Part shown: positions 26,594 to 36,630 of the stretch, piece after piece | Numbering within the stretch: the first letter of the stretch is position 1 | Layout of the letters: each line of letters starts with the position of its first letter | Source: Rhizobium sp. BK376 | GTDB lineage: Bacteria > Pseudomonadota > Alphaproteobacteria > Rhizobiales > Rhizobiaceae | Assembly (NCBI RefSeq): GCF_004341625.1 | Contig: NZ_SLZG01000003.1 | Coordinates: 433,045 to 497,044, forward strand | Direction of reading: 5' to 3' | Length of the DNA stretch: 64,000 nucleotides | Notes under the pieces: model-generated | Databases searched by the model: none | Seen by the model: only the letters and a program-made list of their open reading frames with translations | What the model was told of the DNA's origin: nothing | Translations under genes and position numbers: made by a program

Positions 26594-28666
26594 CTACCGC
26601 CACATGCCCCGCATGCGGGCGCCGACATCGACGCGGACCTGGCGTGCCTGGGCAATCGCAGCGGATTCTGAGCTGACCTTCGGCCAACCGCAGACCTCGA
26701 AGAATTGCAGCAGCGTGGCAGGAATGAAGCGGGTGCGTGAGGCGTAGACATGCCGGTCTCCCTGCGCATTCTGCCCGTGGGTGAAGAAACGCTGCGGAGC
26801 AACAAGGTGCAGGCTGTCCTTTGCCCGCGTCATCGCGACATAGAGCAGCCGCCTCTCTTCCTCGATCTCGCTGGACGAGCCGACCGCGAGATCGGCCGGG
26901 ATGCAGCCGTCGACGACGTTGAGCATGAAGACCTTTGTCCATTCCTGGCCCTTGGCGGAATGGATGGTCGAGAGGATGAGGTAGTCCTCGTCGAGCAGCG
27001 GAACGCCGGCCTGGTCGCTGGTGGCGTCGGGCGGGTCGAGTGTCAGCTCGGTGAGGAAGCGTTCGCGCGAGGCATAGCCGGCGGCGATCTGCTCCAGCTG
27101 GATCAGGTCGGCAAGCCGCGTTGAAGCATCCTCGTGCATGCGCTCCAGATGCGGCTCATACCATTGCCGCACCAGCCCGATTTCCGCCGGCCAGCCGGCC
27201 TTGCCACTCTTCACCTCCTGCAGGGTCGAAACGAAGGCAGCCCAGTCGTCGCCCGTGCGTGGTGGAGCGGGAATATCTGACAGAGCCGCAAGCGGGCTCG
27301 GCTCTTCGCCCATGCGATCGAGGACGCGCTGGGCTGTCGAGGGGCCTACGCCCGGCAGCAGCTGCATCAGCCGGAAGCCGGCGACGCGGTCGCGCGGGTT
27401 CTGGGCAAAGCGCAACGCGGCCAGCATGTCCTTCACATGAGCGCTGTCGAGGAATTTCAAGCCGCCGAATTTGACGAAGGGAATATTGCGGCGAGTGAGC
27501 TCCACTTCCAGCGGCCCGCTGTGATGCGATGCGCGGAAAAGCACGGCCTGTTGTTTCAGCCGGATGCCTTCCTCGCGGTGATCGAGCACCATGTCGGCGA
27601 CATAGCGCGCCTGGTCCGTCTCGTCGCGCACCGTCACCAGTCGTGGCCGCTCGGCCGACTGCCGCTCGGTGCGCAGGTTTTTGGTGAAGCGTTCCGAGGC
27701 AAGGTCGATGACGGCATTGGCGGCAGCCAGGATCGGCTGCGTCGAGCGGTAGTTGCGATCGAGCGTCACGACATTGGCCGCAGGCGTGAACGAGGTCGGA
27801 AAATCGAGGATGTTGCGCACCGTTGCCGCACGGAACGAATAGATCGACTGCGCGTCGTCACCGACGACGGTCAGGCCCTGGCCATCAGGCTTCAGCGCCA
27901 TCAGGATCGAGGATTGTAGCCGGTTCGTGTCCTGATACTCATCGACCATGACGTGATCGAAGCGGCCGCCGATATCCTCTGCGATCAGCGGCTCCTGCAT
28001 CATGTGCGACCAGTAGAGCAGCAGGTCGTCGTAATCGAGAATGTTCTGAGCCTGCTTGGCCTCGACATAGGCGGCGAAGAGATCGCGAAGCTGCTTTTCC
28101 CAGGTGGCGCACCAGGGAAAGGCATGGCGCAGGATCTCTTCCAACGCCGCTTCCGAATTGACGGCGCGCGAGTAGATGGCGAGGCACGTTCCCTTCGTGG
28201 GGAAACGGCTTTCCGTCTTGGAGAAGCCGAGATCGTGCCGCGCAAGGTTCATGAGATCGGCGCTGTCTTCCCGGTCATGGATGGTAAAGGCGGGGTCGAG
28301 ACCGATCTGTTCGGCATAGTCGCGCAGCAGCCGCGCTCCGATGCCGTGGAAAGTGCCGCTCCAGGAGAGCGCATCGGCCATGATGCCGGCATTCGGTCCG
28401 AGCACCTGTGCACAGATCCGCTCGACGCGCCGTCCCATCTCGGCAGCCGCGCGGCGGGAAAAGGTCATCAGCAGGATGCGGCGTGGATCGGCGCCCTTGA
28501 GGATCAGGTGCGCGACGCGGTGGGCGAGCGTATTGGTCTTGCCCGAACCTGCACCGGCGATGACCAGCAGCGGTCCGGCAACATGCTGCCCCTCGATCCC
28601 GGTGCCGTGCTCGACAGCCATGCGCTGTTCCGGGTTCAATTTTTCCAGGTAGGCCGCGCTCATCAT
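26594..28666 (-). CDS. UvrD/PcrA-type superfamily 1 DNA helicase
   Basis: 690 residues. Helicase motifs in order: LNPEQRMAVEH (Q motif), VIAGAGSGKTNTLAHRV (I), MTFSRRAAAEM (Ia), VDEYQDTNRLQ (II), GDDAQSIYSFRAA (III), LDRNYRSTQPIL (IV), STIHSAKGQEW (V) and LLYVAMTRAKDSL (VI). It unwinds DNA 3' to 5' in repair or conflict resolution. At 690 residues it matches PcrA/UvrD-like proteins with a short C-terminus. It is not the canonical rhizobial UvrD by certainty; such genomes have several paralogs. Start ATG 28666 or 28663. Confidence 0.92.
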   Translation of the reverse strand: MMSAAYLEKLNPEQRMAVEHGTGIEGQHVAGPLLVIAGAGSGKTNTLAHRVAHLILKGADPRRILLMTFSRRAAAEMGRRVERICAQVLGPNAGIMADALSWSGTFHGIGARLLRDYAEQIGLDPAFTIHDREDSADLMNLARHDLGFSKTESRFPTKGTCLAIYSRAVNSEAALEEILRHAFPWCATWEKQLRDLFAAYVEAKQAQNILDYDDLLLYWSHMMQEPLIAEDIGGRFDHVMVDEYQDTNRLQSSILMALKPDGQGLTVVGDDAQSIYSFRAATVRNILDFPTSFTPAANVVTLDRNYRSTQPILAAANAVIDLASERFTKNLRTERQSAERPRLVTVRDETDQARYVADMVLDHREEGIRLKQQAVLFRASHHSGPLEVELTRRNIPFVKFGGLKFLDSAHVKDMLAALRFAQNPRDRVAGFRLMQLLPGVGPSTAQRVLDRMGEEPSPLAALSDIPAPPRTGDDWAAFVSTLQEVKSGKAGWPAEIGLVRQWYEPHLERMHEDASTRLADLIQLEQIAAGYASRERFLTELTLDPPDATSDQAGVPLLDEDYLILSTIHSAKGQEWTKVFMLNVVDGCIPADLAVGSSSEIEEERRLLYVAMTRAKDSLHLVAPQRFFTHGQNAQGDRHVYASRTRFIPATLLQFFEVCGWPKVSSESAAIAQARQVRVDVGARMRGMWR

Positions 28667-28903
28667 TTCTCCTGACCGGCTGGATGGTCGACCCCGATGG
28701 AAGCCGCAGAAAAGCGAATCAGCCCTTTAGTGCATAGGAATGTTCGACGAATGTTCCAGAATAATCAAAGCTGTCAAGAAGGCCGCGTGGTTTGACGCGG
28801 CGCAACAATGGAACGTGAGGGGGAATTACATACGTTTACAACGCGACTTGGACAGGATAGCCTTACATTCCGTTGGACTGTCGACCGCAAGGGACGCTTC
28901 CGC

Positions 28904-29779
28904 ATGAACGACACTATCGCAGTTGGACTGCGCCAGCCCGAGGGGCCGGTCGCGCTGCTGGATGGACGTATCGCTTTCGTTGAGCTGGAAGACAGTCGCC
29001 GTAGCTTGTCTCTCATTGAAAATGACGGTTCCCTGCGCGAAATCTGTCGCCCGGGTGGCAGACCGTCCGGGCTTGCGGTGGATGGTGACGGCTGCTTCTG
29101 GGTGGCCGGCGGCCCTGAAAATTCCGTCGTGAAAATATCGCCCGAAGGCCAGGTTCTGCAGACCATCGAGGGGGCTGCCGACGGCCCGTTTCTTTTTCCC
29201 CACGGCCTTGCCTTCGGTCCCGACGGCCTGCTTTACCTGACGGATTCGGGTGTCCGCGTTTCCGACCTTGTGGACGGCACGGATATCAGAGCCGATTTCA
29301 TCGATGCTTCCTATAATGGCCGTGTCTACCAGATCGATCCGATTGAAGGACGGGTGCTGAGGGTCCTAGCGACGGGCCTCCTGCTCGCTAATGGCATCGC
29401 CTTCGATGCGGAAGGGCTGCTGTATTACAGCGAGACGCTGACGGGAAATATCTATCGCCAGATCGTTGGCGGACGGCAGGAAGTATTTGCCCATCTGCTG
29501 CAATCGCCAATCACGGATCAGTTGAAGGGGCCATGCGGCATAGCCTTCGACCGCAACGGAATTCTCTATTGCGCCATGTATGGGCAGGGGGAAATTTCGC
29601 TAGTCGATCAAAGCGGTAAGATGATTGGTCACATCAGGACCAACGGCGCGCGGCCAGGCAATATCGCTTTTGCGCCTGACGGCAAATACGCCGTCATCAC
29701 GGAACAGGAGCACGGCGCGATCGAGCGAATTCCTGTACCCCGTCCGGGCTTGCCGTTGCACATGCCTTCCCTGGACTGA
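28904..29779 (+). CDS. SMP-30/gluconolactonase-like beta-propeller protein
   Basis: 291 residues without signal peptide. Repeats of the type LAVDGDGCFWVAG, LAFGPDGLLYLTDSG, IAFDAEGLLYYSET, IAFDRNGILYCAMYG and IAFAPDGKYAVIT are the blades of the six-bladed SMP-30/gluconolactonase propeller, with LANGIAF the metal-site region. Relatives hydrolyse sugar lactones, but the substrate here is unproven. Start ATG 28904 follows AAGGGA; the upstream extension lacks a ribosome site. About 237 bases of non-coding sequence separate it from the divergent helicase gene; I saw no clear promoter there. Confidence 0.85.
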   Translation: MNDTIAVGLRQPEGPVALLDGRIAFVELEDSRRSLSLIENDGSLREICRPGGRPSGLAVDGDGCFWVAGGPENSVVKISPEGQVLQTIEGAADGPFLFPHGLAFGPDGLLYLTDSGVRVSDLVDGTDIRADFIDASYNGRVYQIDPIEGRVLRVLATGLLLANGIAFDAEGLLYYSETLTGNIYRQIVGGRQEVFAHLLQSPITDQLKGPCGIAFDRNGILYCAMYGQGEISLVDQSGKMIGHIRTNGARPGNIAFAPDGKYAVITEQEHGAIERIPVPRPGLPLHMPSLD

Positions 29780-29803
29780 CACCCGGCGAGAAGCCGGAGG
29801 AGC

Positions 29804-29822
29804 GTGCCCGGATGCCGGGCAC
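29804..29822. terminator. weak hairpin between convergent genes
   Basis: GTGCCCGG-ATG-CCGGGCAC is a perfect eight-base stem with a three-base loop between the stops of the SMP-30-like gene and secDF. Neither strand has a clear T run after it, so intrinsic termination is only possible. Confidence 0.5.
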
Positions 29823-29843
29823 GCCATTCTCATCAAACTGCCG

Positions 29844-32408
29844 TTATTCCGCAGCCGGGATCTGCTTTGTATCCTTCGCAGCCTTGGCCTCGGTCGGCTT
29901 TTCGTCGTTTGCCGCGGCGGAATGGCTCGCATGGCGGCGACGCCAGTCACCGAGGAAGAGCAGGATCGGCGCTGCGATGAAGATCGACGACGCGCCGGCA
30001 ACGAGGATGCCGAAGGCCATCGGGATCGCGAAGCTGGACACGGCACTGCCGCCCCAGATCGCCATCGGCAGCAGCGAGAGGAAGGCCGTCGCGTTGGTAT
30101 AGAGGCTTCGAGCCAGCGTCTCGTTGATCGACTTGTCGATGATCTCGCGCAGCGGCATCGACTTGTAGAGACGCATGTTTTCACGCATGCGGTCGTAGAC
30201 GACGACCTTGTCGTTGACCGAATAGCCGACCATCGTCAGCAGGGCGGCGATCGCCGTTAGGTTGAAGTCCAGACCGGTGATGGCGAAGAAGCCAACCAGT
30301 TTGGTAACGTCGAGCACCAGCGTCGCGATGGCGCCGACGGCAAACGGCCATTCGAAGCGGAACCAGATGTAGAACAGCATCGCAAAGCTTGCGATGACGA
30401 CCGACAGGATACCGGCCCAGGCAAGTTCGCCCGAAACCTTCGGACCGATGACATCGGTGCCTTCGACCGTCGCCGTTGGATCGATCTTCGCGACTTCGGC
30501 CTTCAGCTTGGTCACTGCAGCCGTCTGGGCTTCTTCACCGCCGTCCTGACGCTGGGCGCGGACGAGGATGCTGTTCTTGTCGCCGAAGGACTGCAGCGTG
30601 ATCTCGCCGAGGCCGAGCGTGTCCAGGCCCTCGCGGAACTTAGCAAGATCCGCCGCGTCCTGGGTCTTGACCGACATCTGGATGCCGCCGCGGAAGTCGA
30701 CGCCATAGTTCAGGCCCGGATGGATGAACAGGATGATGGAGGCGATCGACAGGAGCGCCGAGACGCTGACGCCGAAAAAGCGCGCCTTCATGAAGTTGAT
30801 GTGCTTGTCATAGGGGCTGAAGGGGATCAGCGGCCTGATGTTGAGCACCTTCAGCTTCATGCGGCGGGTGATGCCGATCATCGCGACGCGCACGAAGGCG
30901 ACCGAGGTGAACATCGAGATGATGAGGCCGAGACCCATTGTCACGGCGAAGCCGCGAACCGGGCCGGAGCCGAAGTAGAACAGGATGCAGGCGGCGATCA
31001 GCGCCGTCATGTTGCCGTCGATGATGGTCGAATAGGCCCGGCGGAAGCCGGTATCGATGGCCGCAAAGGCGCTCTTGCCCTTGCGCGTTTCTTCGCGGAT
31101 GCGTTCGTTGATGAGAACGTTCGCGTCGACTGCCAGACCGATGCCGAGAACGACACCGGCGATGCCAGGCAGCGTCAGCGTCGCACCGACGAGTGTCAGG
31201 GCCGAGAAGGTCAGGATCGTGTGGATGAGCAGGGCCACGTTGGCCAGGATGCCCCACGTTCCGTAGAGAACGAAGATGAAGAGGGCGACGAGGACGAAAC
31301 CGACGATGCCGGAATAGATGCCCATCTTGATCGCATCGCTGCCGAGGTCGGCGCCGACGGTGCGTTCTTCGATGACGGTGAGCTTGGCGGGCAGGGCGCC
31401 GGCGCGCAGCAGGGCTGCGAGCGTGGTGGCGCTGTCGGCCGTGAAGCTGCCGGAAATCTGGCCGGAACCGCCGGTGATCGGCTCGCGGATGACAGGCGCG
31501 CTCAGCACCTTGTTGTCAAGCACGATGGCGAAGGGCTTGCCGACATTCTGGCGGGTGATCTCGGCAAAGCGGTTCGCACCGGCGCTGTCGAAGCGGAAGG
31601 TGACGAGCGGCTCATGCGTATTCGGGTCGAAGCTGACGCGGGCATCCGACAGACGGTCGCCGGAAAGTTCGACGCGGTCGAGCACCGGATAGCTGTTGCC
31701 CTTTTCGTCCTTCATGACGGTAACGCCAGGACCCGGATTGTTGAGGTCGCCCGTATCGGCCAGCATGTGGAAGGACATCTTGGCGGTCGAGCCGAGCAGT
31801 TCGCGCAGGCGGCTGGGGTCCTGCGTGCCCGGAAGCTGGACGAGGACGCGGTTGCTGCCGATGCGCTGGATGGTCGGTTCGGCGACGCCCACCTGGTCGA
31901 CGCGCTGGCGAATGACTTCAAGGCTCTGCTGCACGGCGGAATCGACATTGGCGGCAATGCCGGCCGGCGAAAACGCAACGGTCACTGCGCTACCGTTTGG
32001 CGTGATCGTCAGGTCGGACTGGCCGGCGCTGAGGCCCGTTGTAACCGGGTTCGCAAGCGTTTTGAGCTGCTCGATGGCAGCATCGCTCTGCGACGGGTCG
32101 TTCAGGGTGACGACGATCTGGTCCTTGTTGAGGATGATCGACTTCGTCTGGATGTTCTTCTCGCGCAGGACGCGGCGAGAATCCTGGAGCAGCGTCTGCA
32201 GCCGCTCATGGGTCAGATCGTTCTGGTCGACTTCGAGAACGAGGTGGGAACCACCGCGAAGGTCGAGGCCGAGGGAGACCTGGTTATGCGGCAGCCAGGC
32301 CGGGATACGGTCTAGCGTCGACTGCGGAAGCACGTTCGGCAGGGCGATGAAGAGGCCAAGCACGATGATCACCGTATAGGTGAGCACCAGCCATGGTGAG
32401 GTGCGCAT
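29844..32408 (-). CDS. secDF: SecDF protein translocase accessory subunit (fused)
   Basis: 854 residues, SecD and SecF joined in one chain. The SecD half (1 to about 510) has a first membrane helix, LGLDLRGGSHLVLEVD, the periplasmic P1 region, and the block ALTLVGATLTLPGIAGVVLGIGLAVDANVLINERIREE with the proton-path Asp. The SecF half (about 540-820) has YGVDFRGGIQM and MVGYSVNDKVVVYDRMREN. It uses the proton gradient to complete export through SecYEG. Fusion into one chain occurs in several bacterial groups, including many Rhizobiales. A small membrane-protein gene precedes it. Confidence 0.96.
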   Translation of the reverse strand: MRTSPWLVLTYTVIIVLGLFIALPNVLPQSTLDRIPAWLPHNQVSLGLDLRGGSHLVLEVDQNDLTHERLQTLLQDSRRVLREKNIQTKSIILNKDQIVVTLNDPSQSDAAIEQLKTLANPVTTGLSAGQSDLTITPNGSAVTVAFSPAGIAANVDSAVQQSLEVIRQRVDQVGVAEPTIQRIGSNRVLVQLPGTQDPSRLRELLGSTAKMSFHMLADTGDLNNPGPGVTVMKDEKGNSYPVLDRVELSGDRLSDARVSFDPNTHEPLVTFRFDSAGANRFAEITRQNVGKPFAIVLDNKVLSAPVIREPITGGSGQISGSFTADSATTLAALLRAGALPAKLTVIEERTVGADLGSDAIKMGIYSGIVGFVLVALFIFVLYGTWGILANVALLIHTILTFSALTLVGATLTLPGIAGVVLGIGLAVDANVLINERIREETRKGKSAFAAIDTGFRRAYSTIIDGNMTALIAACILFYFGSGPVRGFAVTMGLGLIISMFTSVAFVRVAMIGITRRMKLKVLNIRPLIPFSPYDKHINFMKARFFGVSVSALLSIASIILFIHPGLNYGVDFRGGIQMSVKTQDAADLAKFREGLDTLGLGEITLQSFGDKNSILVRAQRQDGGEEAQTAAVTKLKAEVAKIDPTATVEGTDVIGPKVSGELAWAGILSVVIASFAMLFYIWFRFEWPFAVGAIATLVLDVTKLVGFFAITGLDFNLTAIAALLTMVGYSVNDKVVVYDRMRENMRLYKSMPLREIIDKSINETLARSLYTNATAFLSLLPMAIWGGSAVSSFAIPMAFGILVAGASSIFIAAPILLFLGDWRRRHASHSAAANDEKPTEAKAAKDTKQIPAAE

Positions 32409-32507
32409 GTTGTTAATCCTTCAATACGCTTGTGCCAGCGATACTGTCGCTGGCGGCGTTGTCTGTCGTCATGTCTGAAATGCGCCGCATGGGGCGCGCA
32501 CGTAAGC

Positions 32508-32891
32508 TCAGCCTACGAAAACCGGCGGCGCGCGCGCCAGATAGGCACGCGAGGAAAGGGAGGCCGTCGGGGAGGCATCGGCATAGTCATGGGCTGATGC
32601 GGGAAGGTTGAGAAGCGAAAGCGAGGGCGGGGCCGGAAGCAGCGCGGTCGCGCCTTCATGCCACGTTCCCTTCGGCGCTGCGTCGCGTTCGGCGGCAACG
32701 ATGCCGCGCGCCGTGTCGCGCAGCGACAGATAGAGCGGCTGGGTGCTCTTGCCGGCTGCAAAGGAGCTTGTCTCGGTGTTGAGGGCCGCTCCGAATCCGC
32801 CGCCGAGCGCAAAGCCGATATAGGCGAAGAAGGCGACGACGAGCGATGCGATCACCCGCGGCACGGCGCGGGGCGTCTCATGGCTGTCCAT
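32508..32891 (-). CDS. conserved-looking small membrane protein upstream of secDF
   Basis: 127 residues from the ATG at 32891 (a TTG at 32930 would add 13). One membrane helix at about residues 14-38 (VIASLVVAFFAYIGFALGGGFGAAL), the rest polar and probably periplasmic, ending in YLARAPPVFVG. No family recognised. It lies between the antiporter and secDF genes on the same strand with short gaps, so it may be co-transcribed. The start is uncertain because neither choice has a strong ribosome site. Confidence 0.55.
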   Translation of the reverse strand: MDSHETPRAVPRVIASLVVAFFAYIGFALGGGFGAALNTETSSFAAGKSTQPLYLSLRDTARGIVAAERDAAPKGTWHEGATALLPAPPSLSLLNLPASAHDYADASPTASLSSRAYLARAPPVFVG

Positions 32892-32944
32892 CTCTTCGCT
32901 ATCGGCAAAGCCGGGTTCGAACGGATCCAAGGGTTGAAGCGACC

Positions 32945-34789
32945 TTATTCTTTTGCGGAAACGGTGACCGGTTCATCCTCCATGATACCAGCCCGTCCCT
33001 CATCTTCATAGTGCGGCCTGTCATGATGCACTTGAGCGAGCCGGTCAACCATGCCCATTGCAATTTCTCGCTCGCCCATGATCACGGTATCGGCGCCGTA
33101 GCGCTTCAATTCTTCAACCTCTGCGTCGGAATGCGCCCGGGCTACGATCAATATGGAGGGATTGATCGCGCGTGCGCGTTCGGTCACGTGGCATGCCTCG
33201 AAGGCATTCGGAATGGCGACCACGAGGCTTCGGGCGGCGGCGATATTGGCATAGGCAAGGACCTCGGCCAGTGCCGCATTGCCCGATATGGCCTCGATGT
33301 GGCTATCTCGCAACTCGGCAATCCGCTTGTCCGAATCCTCGACGACGACGAACGGCGTACCCGACGATCTCAGGCTCTGGCCGACGATGCTGCCGACCCG
33401 TCCATAGCCGATCAGGACGACATGGCCTGAAAGCGCGGTGGGATGAGGTTCGTCGTCCGTTGCCGCTTCCGCATGAGCAGAAGTGGCCGGCGCACTTTCC
33501 GCACCGCTCACGGTATCCGGGGCAGCTTCGGCTTCCGGATCGCGCCGTGCGATGCCTCTCTTCTCGAGACCGTGCTTCAGCTGGTCACAGATGAAGAAGA
33601 CCAGTGGGTTCAGGATGATCGAAATGATCGCGCCGGCGAGGATCAGGTCGCGACCTTCGGGTGGCAGCAGGCCGAGATCGACGCCCAACGCCGCCAGGAT
33701 GAAGGAGAATTCGCCGATCTGGGCAAGGCTTGCGGAGATCGTCAGTGCGGTGCTAAGCGGCTTGCGGAAGGCAAGCACGATAACGAAGGCAGCCACCGAC
33801 TTGCCGATAACGATGATGAAGACCGTTGCAAGCAGCGTCAGCGGATCGTTGACGATGATGTTCGGATCAAACAGCATGCCGACGGAAACGAAGAAGAGCA
33901 CGGCGAAAGCGTCGCGCAGCGGCAGGCTCTCCTGGGCGGCGCGATGGCTGAGTTCGCTTTCGGCAAGCACCATGCCGGCGAAGAAGGCGCCGAGCGCCAG
34001 CGAGACGCCGAAGAGCTTGGATGCGCCGAATGCGACGCCGAGCGCGATCGCCAGTACGCCGAGGCGGAACAGTTCGCGCGACCCGGTATGGGCGATGCGA
34101 TGCATCGTCCAGGGAATGACGCGGCGACCGAAAACCAGCATCAGCGCGACGAACAGCACCACCTTCAAAAGCGTCATGCCGATGATGCCGCCGATGCCGA
34201 GGTCCAGGCCAAGCATCCGGTTGAGAGCTGCCGACAGCGGCTCGACGGCCCCGTGCCCATCGCCTGAAATGCTGGCGGCAGCCGGGATGAGCACCAGCGC
34301 CATCACCATGGCAAGGTCTTCGACGATCAGCCAGCCGACGGCGATCTTGCCGCGATCGGTTTCGACGAGGCGTCGTTCTTGCAGCGCTTTCAGCAGGACG
34401 ACGGTCGAGGCGACCGAGAGCGCCAGGCCGAAGACGAGGCTGCCGCCGGTCGACCAGCCAAGGATCTCGCCGAGACCCCAGCCGAGCAGGGTGGCAAAGG
34501 CGATCTGCACGATCGCGCCGGGAACGGCGATACCGCGCACGGAGAGCAGATCCTTCAGCGAGAAATGCAGGCCGACGCCGAACATCAAAAGGATGACGCC
34601 GATTTCCGCGAGCTCCGGCGCAAGGTTCTGGTCGGCGACATAACCGGGCGTATGCGGCCCGACCAGCACGCCGGCGATGAGATAGCCGACAAGGGGCGGC
34701 AGCTTCAGCCGGTTGGCGATGGCGCCGAAGATGAATGCCAGCACTAGACCGCCAACAATCGTTGAAATCAGAGGCGTGTCATGCGGCAT
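32945..34789 (-). CDS. YbaL-type monovalent cation:proton antiporter (CPA2)
   Basis: 614 residues. About 12-13 membrane helices (1-400) with the CPA2 features NRLKLPPLVGYLIAGVLVGPHTPGY, LMFGVGLHFSLKDLL and VGWLIVEDLAMVMALVL. A linker follows and then a cytosolic TrkA-N nucleotide-binding domain (about 455-575; HVVLIGYGRVGSIVGQSLRSSG) that would gate transport by NAD(H). The family exchanges K+ or Na+ for H+. By overall order it resembles E. coli YbaL more than KefB/KefC. Ion preference cannot be read off. Confidence 0.92.
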   Translation of the reverse strand: MPHDTPLISTIVGGLVLAFIFGAIANRLKLPPLVGYLIAGVLVGPHTPGYVADQNLAPELAEIGVILLMFGVGLHFSLKDLLSVRGIAVPGAIVQIAFATLLGWGLGEILGWSTGGSLVFGLALSVASTVVLLKALQERRLVETDRGKIAVGWLIVEDLAMVMALVLIPAAASISGDGHGAVEPLSAALNRMLGLDLGIGGIIGMTLLKVVLFVALMLVFGRRVIPWTMHRIAHTGSRELFRLGVLAIALGVAFGASKLFGVSLALGAFFAGMVLAESELSHRAAQESLPLRDAFAVLFFVSVGMLFDPNIIVNDPLTLLATVFIIVIGKSVAAFVIVLAFRKPLSTALTISASLAQIGEFSFILAALGVDLGLLPPEGRDLILAGAIISIILNPLVFFICDQLKHGLEKRGIARRDPEAEAAPDTVSGAESAPATSAHAEAATDDEPHPTALSGHVVLIGYGRVGSIVGQSLRSSGTPFVVVEDSDKRIAELRDSHIEAISGNAALAEVLAYANIAAARSLVVAIPNAFEACHVTERARAINPSILIVARAHSDAEVEELKRYGADTVIMGEREIAMGMVDRLAQVHHDRPHYEDEGRAGIMEDEPVTVSAKE

Positions 34790-34862
34790 TGAATTCTCCC
34801 CGAAGCTTGAGACCGTTCTGACATATGATTTTCGCGGCCCACTTGAAGTGGTGGCCGTTCAT

Positions 34863-36398
34863 TCATTCGGCTGACGCTGTCTCCGAGGGAGGGGCGAGAC
34901 AGGTCGGTGTTACGCGATAGGCATAGAGTGTCTTGCCGCGCATATAACCGAATTCCGGCTTCCATGTCTTGACCATTTCGTCCGCTCCTGCAGAGCATTC
35001 GAACGGCGAGGTCGAGACATATAGGACATTACCGCCCGTATTTGCTGGAAGCGGAAAGTTCTGCTCATAATAGCTTGACGGGAAACCGCCGAGATTGCGG
35101 GCATAGATATGATAGGGCTTGCCCTTCAGCGTATAGAAGAGGTCGGCAAGAATATCGCGATCCTGGGCGACGATCGTGTCGAGATGCGCGTCGTTCGCAA
35201 TACCCGCGATGTCAAGGCTGATCGCGCTGCGGCCCATATAGCGCTTCATCACGAGATCGCCATTGGGCAGCTTCAGGTCTGCGGCAAAGATGGTGAGGAT
35301 GGGCAGGAGCACCGCCGGAATGCCGTTGATGATGACGGAGGTGACCAGCCCGCGCTTCGTTGCGCGCAGCAACCAGACCGCCAGGATCGTGCCGGCGACA
35401 TAGGCTGTGACTGCCCAGTTGGCATAGGCCTTGGCGAAGAAGGCCTGCAGGGTGATTAGGACGACCACGGGCATGGATAGCCAGACGAGCAGCGTTTCCC
35501 TGTCGTTTGCCTCGCCGCGGATCATCCGCCAGGCGCCCCAGAGCGTGGCAAAGAAGACGATGGGACCGACGACGCCGAATTGCGCCAGGAAGAATTCGAT
35601 GGCGCCAACGAGATGAAGCGTCGAGCCGCCGCCCTTGCCGCCACTCCAATGCGCAATGCTTTCCGTATGGCGCACGGTCGCAATGTCATGCGTCAGGTTC
35701 CACCAGAGGTTCGGTGAGACGACGATCGCGCCGGCGACGGCCGCAATCAGGCAGTCGCGCCAGGATATCCGCGCTGAAGGCATGAGGATCATCGCGACCG
35801 CAACGCCGGGCAGCATGAACAGGATCGAATATTTCGTCATGAAGGCGAGGCCGAGGCTGACGCCCAGCAGCAGAGCTTCGATGACGGATGCGCGCTTGTT
35901 GAGGCCGAGGAACGCCCATATCGCAATGGCGACGAAAAGGATCTGGATCGTATCCGTAGAGACCAACGTCGACGACAGGGAAACCGCCGGCAGCGTGATG
36001 AAGGTCACGCCGACCCAGGCCTCGATCTCCTCCCAGCCGAGGCGGCGGGTGATGCGCATCAGCATCAAGGCTGTCGCCATGTGGAACAGCGGCGCCGAAA
36101 GGCGGATCCAGAAGGTCGAGTCCGATCCGGAGATCGCATTGAAGAAGCGGATCACCCAGGCGATGATCGGCGGCTTGGAATAATAGCCAAAATCGAGGTT
36201 CTGGCCCCAGAACCAGTATTGTGCCTCATCCAGAAACAGGTCGGTCCTGTTGAAATGGAGCATAACCACACGCCAGAGCGTGACGGAAAACACGATCGCA
36301 AGACCAAATCGAAGCGACAGGGTCCTGTTACTTGTGTCGGTATAGGAGAGGCTGGTCATCTGCACTCGATCTGGCGGCGGTTCGATGGTGGCCTTCAT
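34863..36398 (-). CDS. family-39-type membrane glycosyltransferase (ArnT/PMT-like)
   Basis: About 511 residues from the ATG at 36398. It has many membrane helices and the N-terminal periplasmic loop motif HFNRTDLFLDEAQYWFWGQNLDFGYYSKPPIIAWVIRF, whose Asp-Glu pair is the metal and catalytic motif of lipid-linked sugar transferases. A C-terminal periplasmic domain of about 110 residues follows. It moves a sugar from a polyprenyl-phosphate carrier to lipid A, another glycolipid or a protein; the acceptor is unknown. Another in-frame ATG (36359) is possible; none has a strong ribosome site. Confidence 0.85.
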   Translation of the reverse strand: MKATIEPPPDRVQMTSLSYTDTSNRTLSLRFGLAIVFSVTLWRVVMLHFNRTDLFLDEAQYWFWGQNLDFGYYSKPPIIAWVIRFFNAISGSDSTFWIRLSAPLFHMATALMLMRITRRLGWEEIEAWVGVTFITLPAVSLSSTLVSTDTIQILFVAIAIWAFLGLNKRASVIEALLLGVSLGLAFMTKYSILFMLPGVAVAMILMPSARISWRDCLIAAVAGAIVVSPNLWWNLTHDIATVRHTESIAHWSGGKGGGSTLHLVGAIEFFLAQFGVVGPIVFFATLWGAWRMIRGEANDRETLLVWLSMPVVVLITLQAFFAKAYANWAVTAYVAGTILAVWLLRATKRGLVTSVIINGIPAVLLPILTIFAADLKLPNGDLVMKRYMGRSAISLDIAGIANDAHLDTIVAQDRDILADLFYTLKGKPYHIYARNLGGFPSSYYEQNFPLPANTGGNVLYVSTSPFECSAGADEMVKTWKPEFGYMRGKTLYAYRVTPTCLAPPSETASAE

Positions 36399-36519
36399 AG
36401 GCAACTATTGCGCCCGGCGCCAGCCCATCGCCTAGCAGATGGCAAATGTATCGGCACGTCCGCGGCGCGCAGATGAAGCGTGGTTATGAAGGCTTGGTGT
36501 CGCCTATTGCGGGAGGAGG

Positions 36520-36630
36520 TCAGAGAACTCTGAGGACAGCCTTGTCGCGGCTGTCGAGGCGCGCCAGAAACGCAATCGCAAACAGCGTCATGCCGGCGAT
36601 CAGTGAAGCGCTCATGCCAAGAACAATCAT
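36520..36630 (-). CDS. small membrane peptide, 36 residues
   Basis: Codes MIVLGMSASLIAGMTLFAIA plus FLARLDSRDKAVLRVL: one hydrophobic helix then a charged tail. AAGGAAG lies a few bases upstream of the ATG at 36630, a convincing ribosome site. No family recognised; too short for standard gene calling. Upstream of the glycosyltransferase gene on the same strand, with 121 bases between. Confidence 0.5.
   Translation of the reverse strand: MIVLGMSASLIAGMTLFAIAFLARLDSRDKAVLRVL

Noticed and set aside
30720..32315. 531-residue open frame on the plus strand
   Set aside because: Antisense shadow of secDF with Asp/Arg/Gly-rich nonsense composition; secDF motifs on the other strand are unmistakable.
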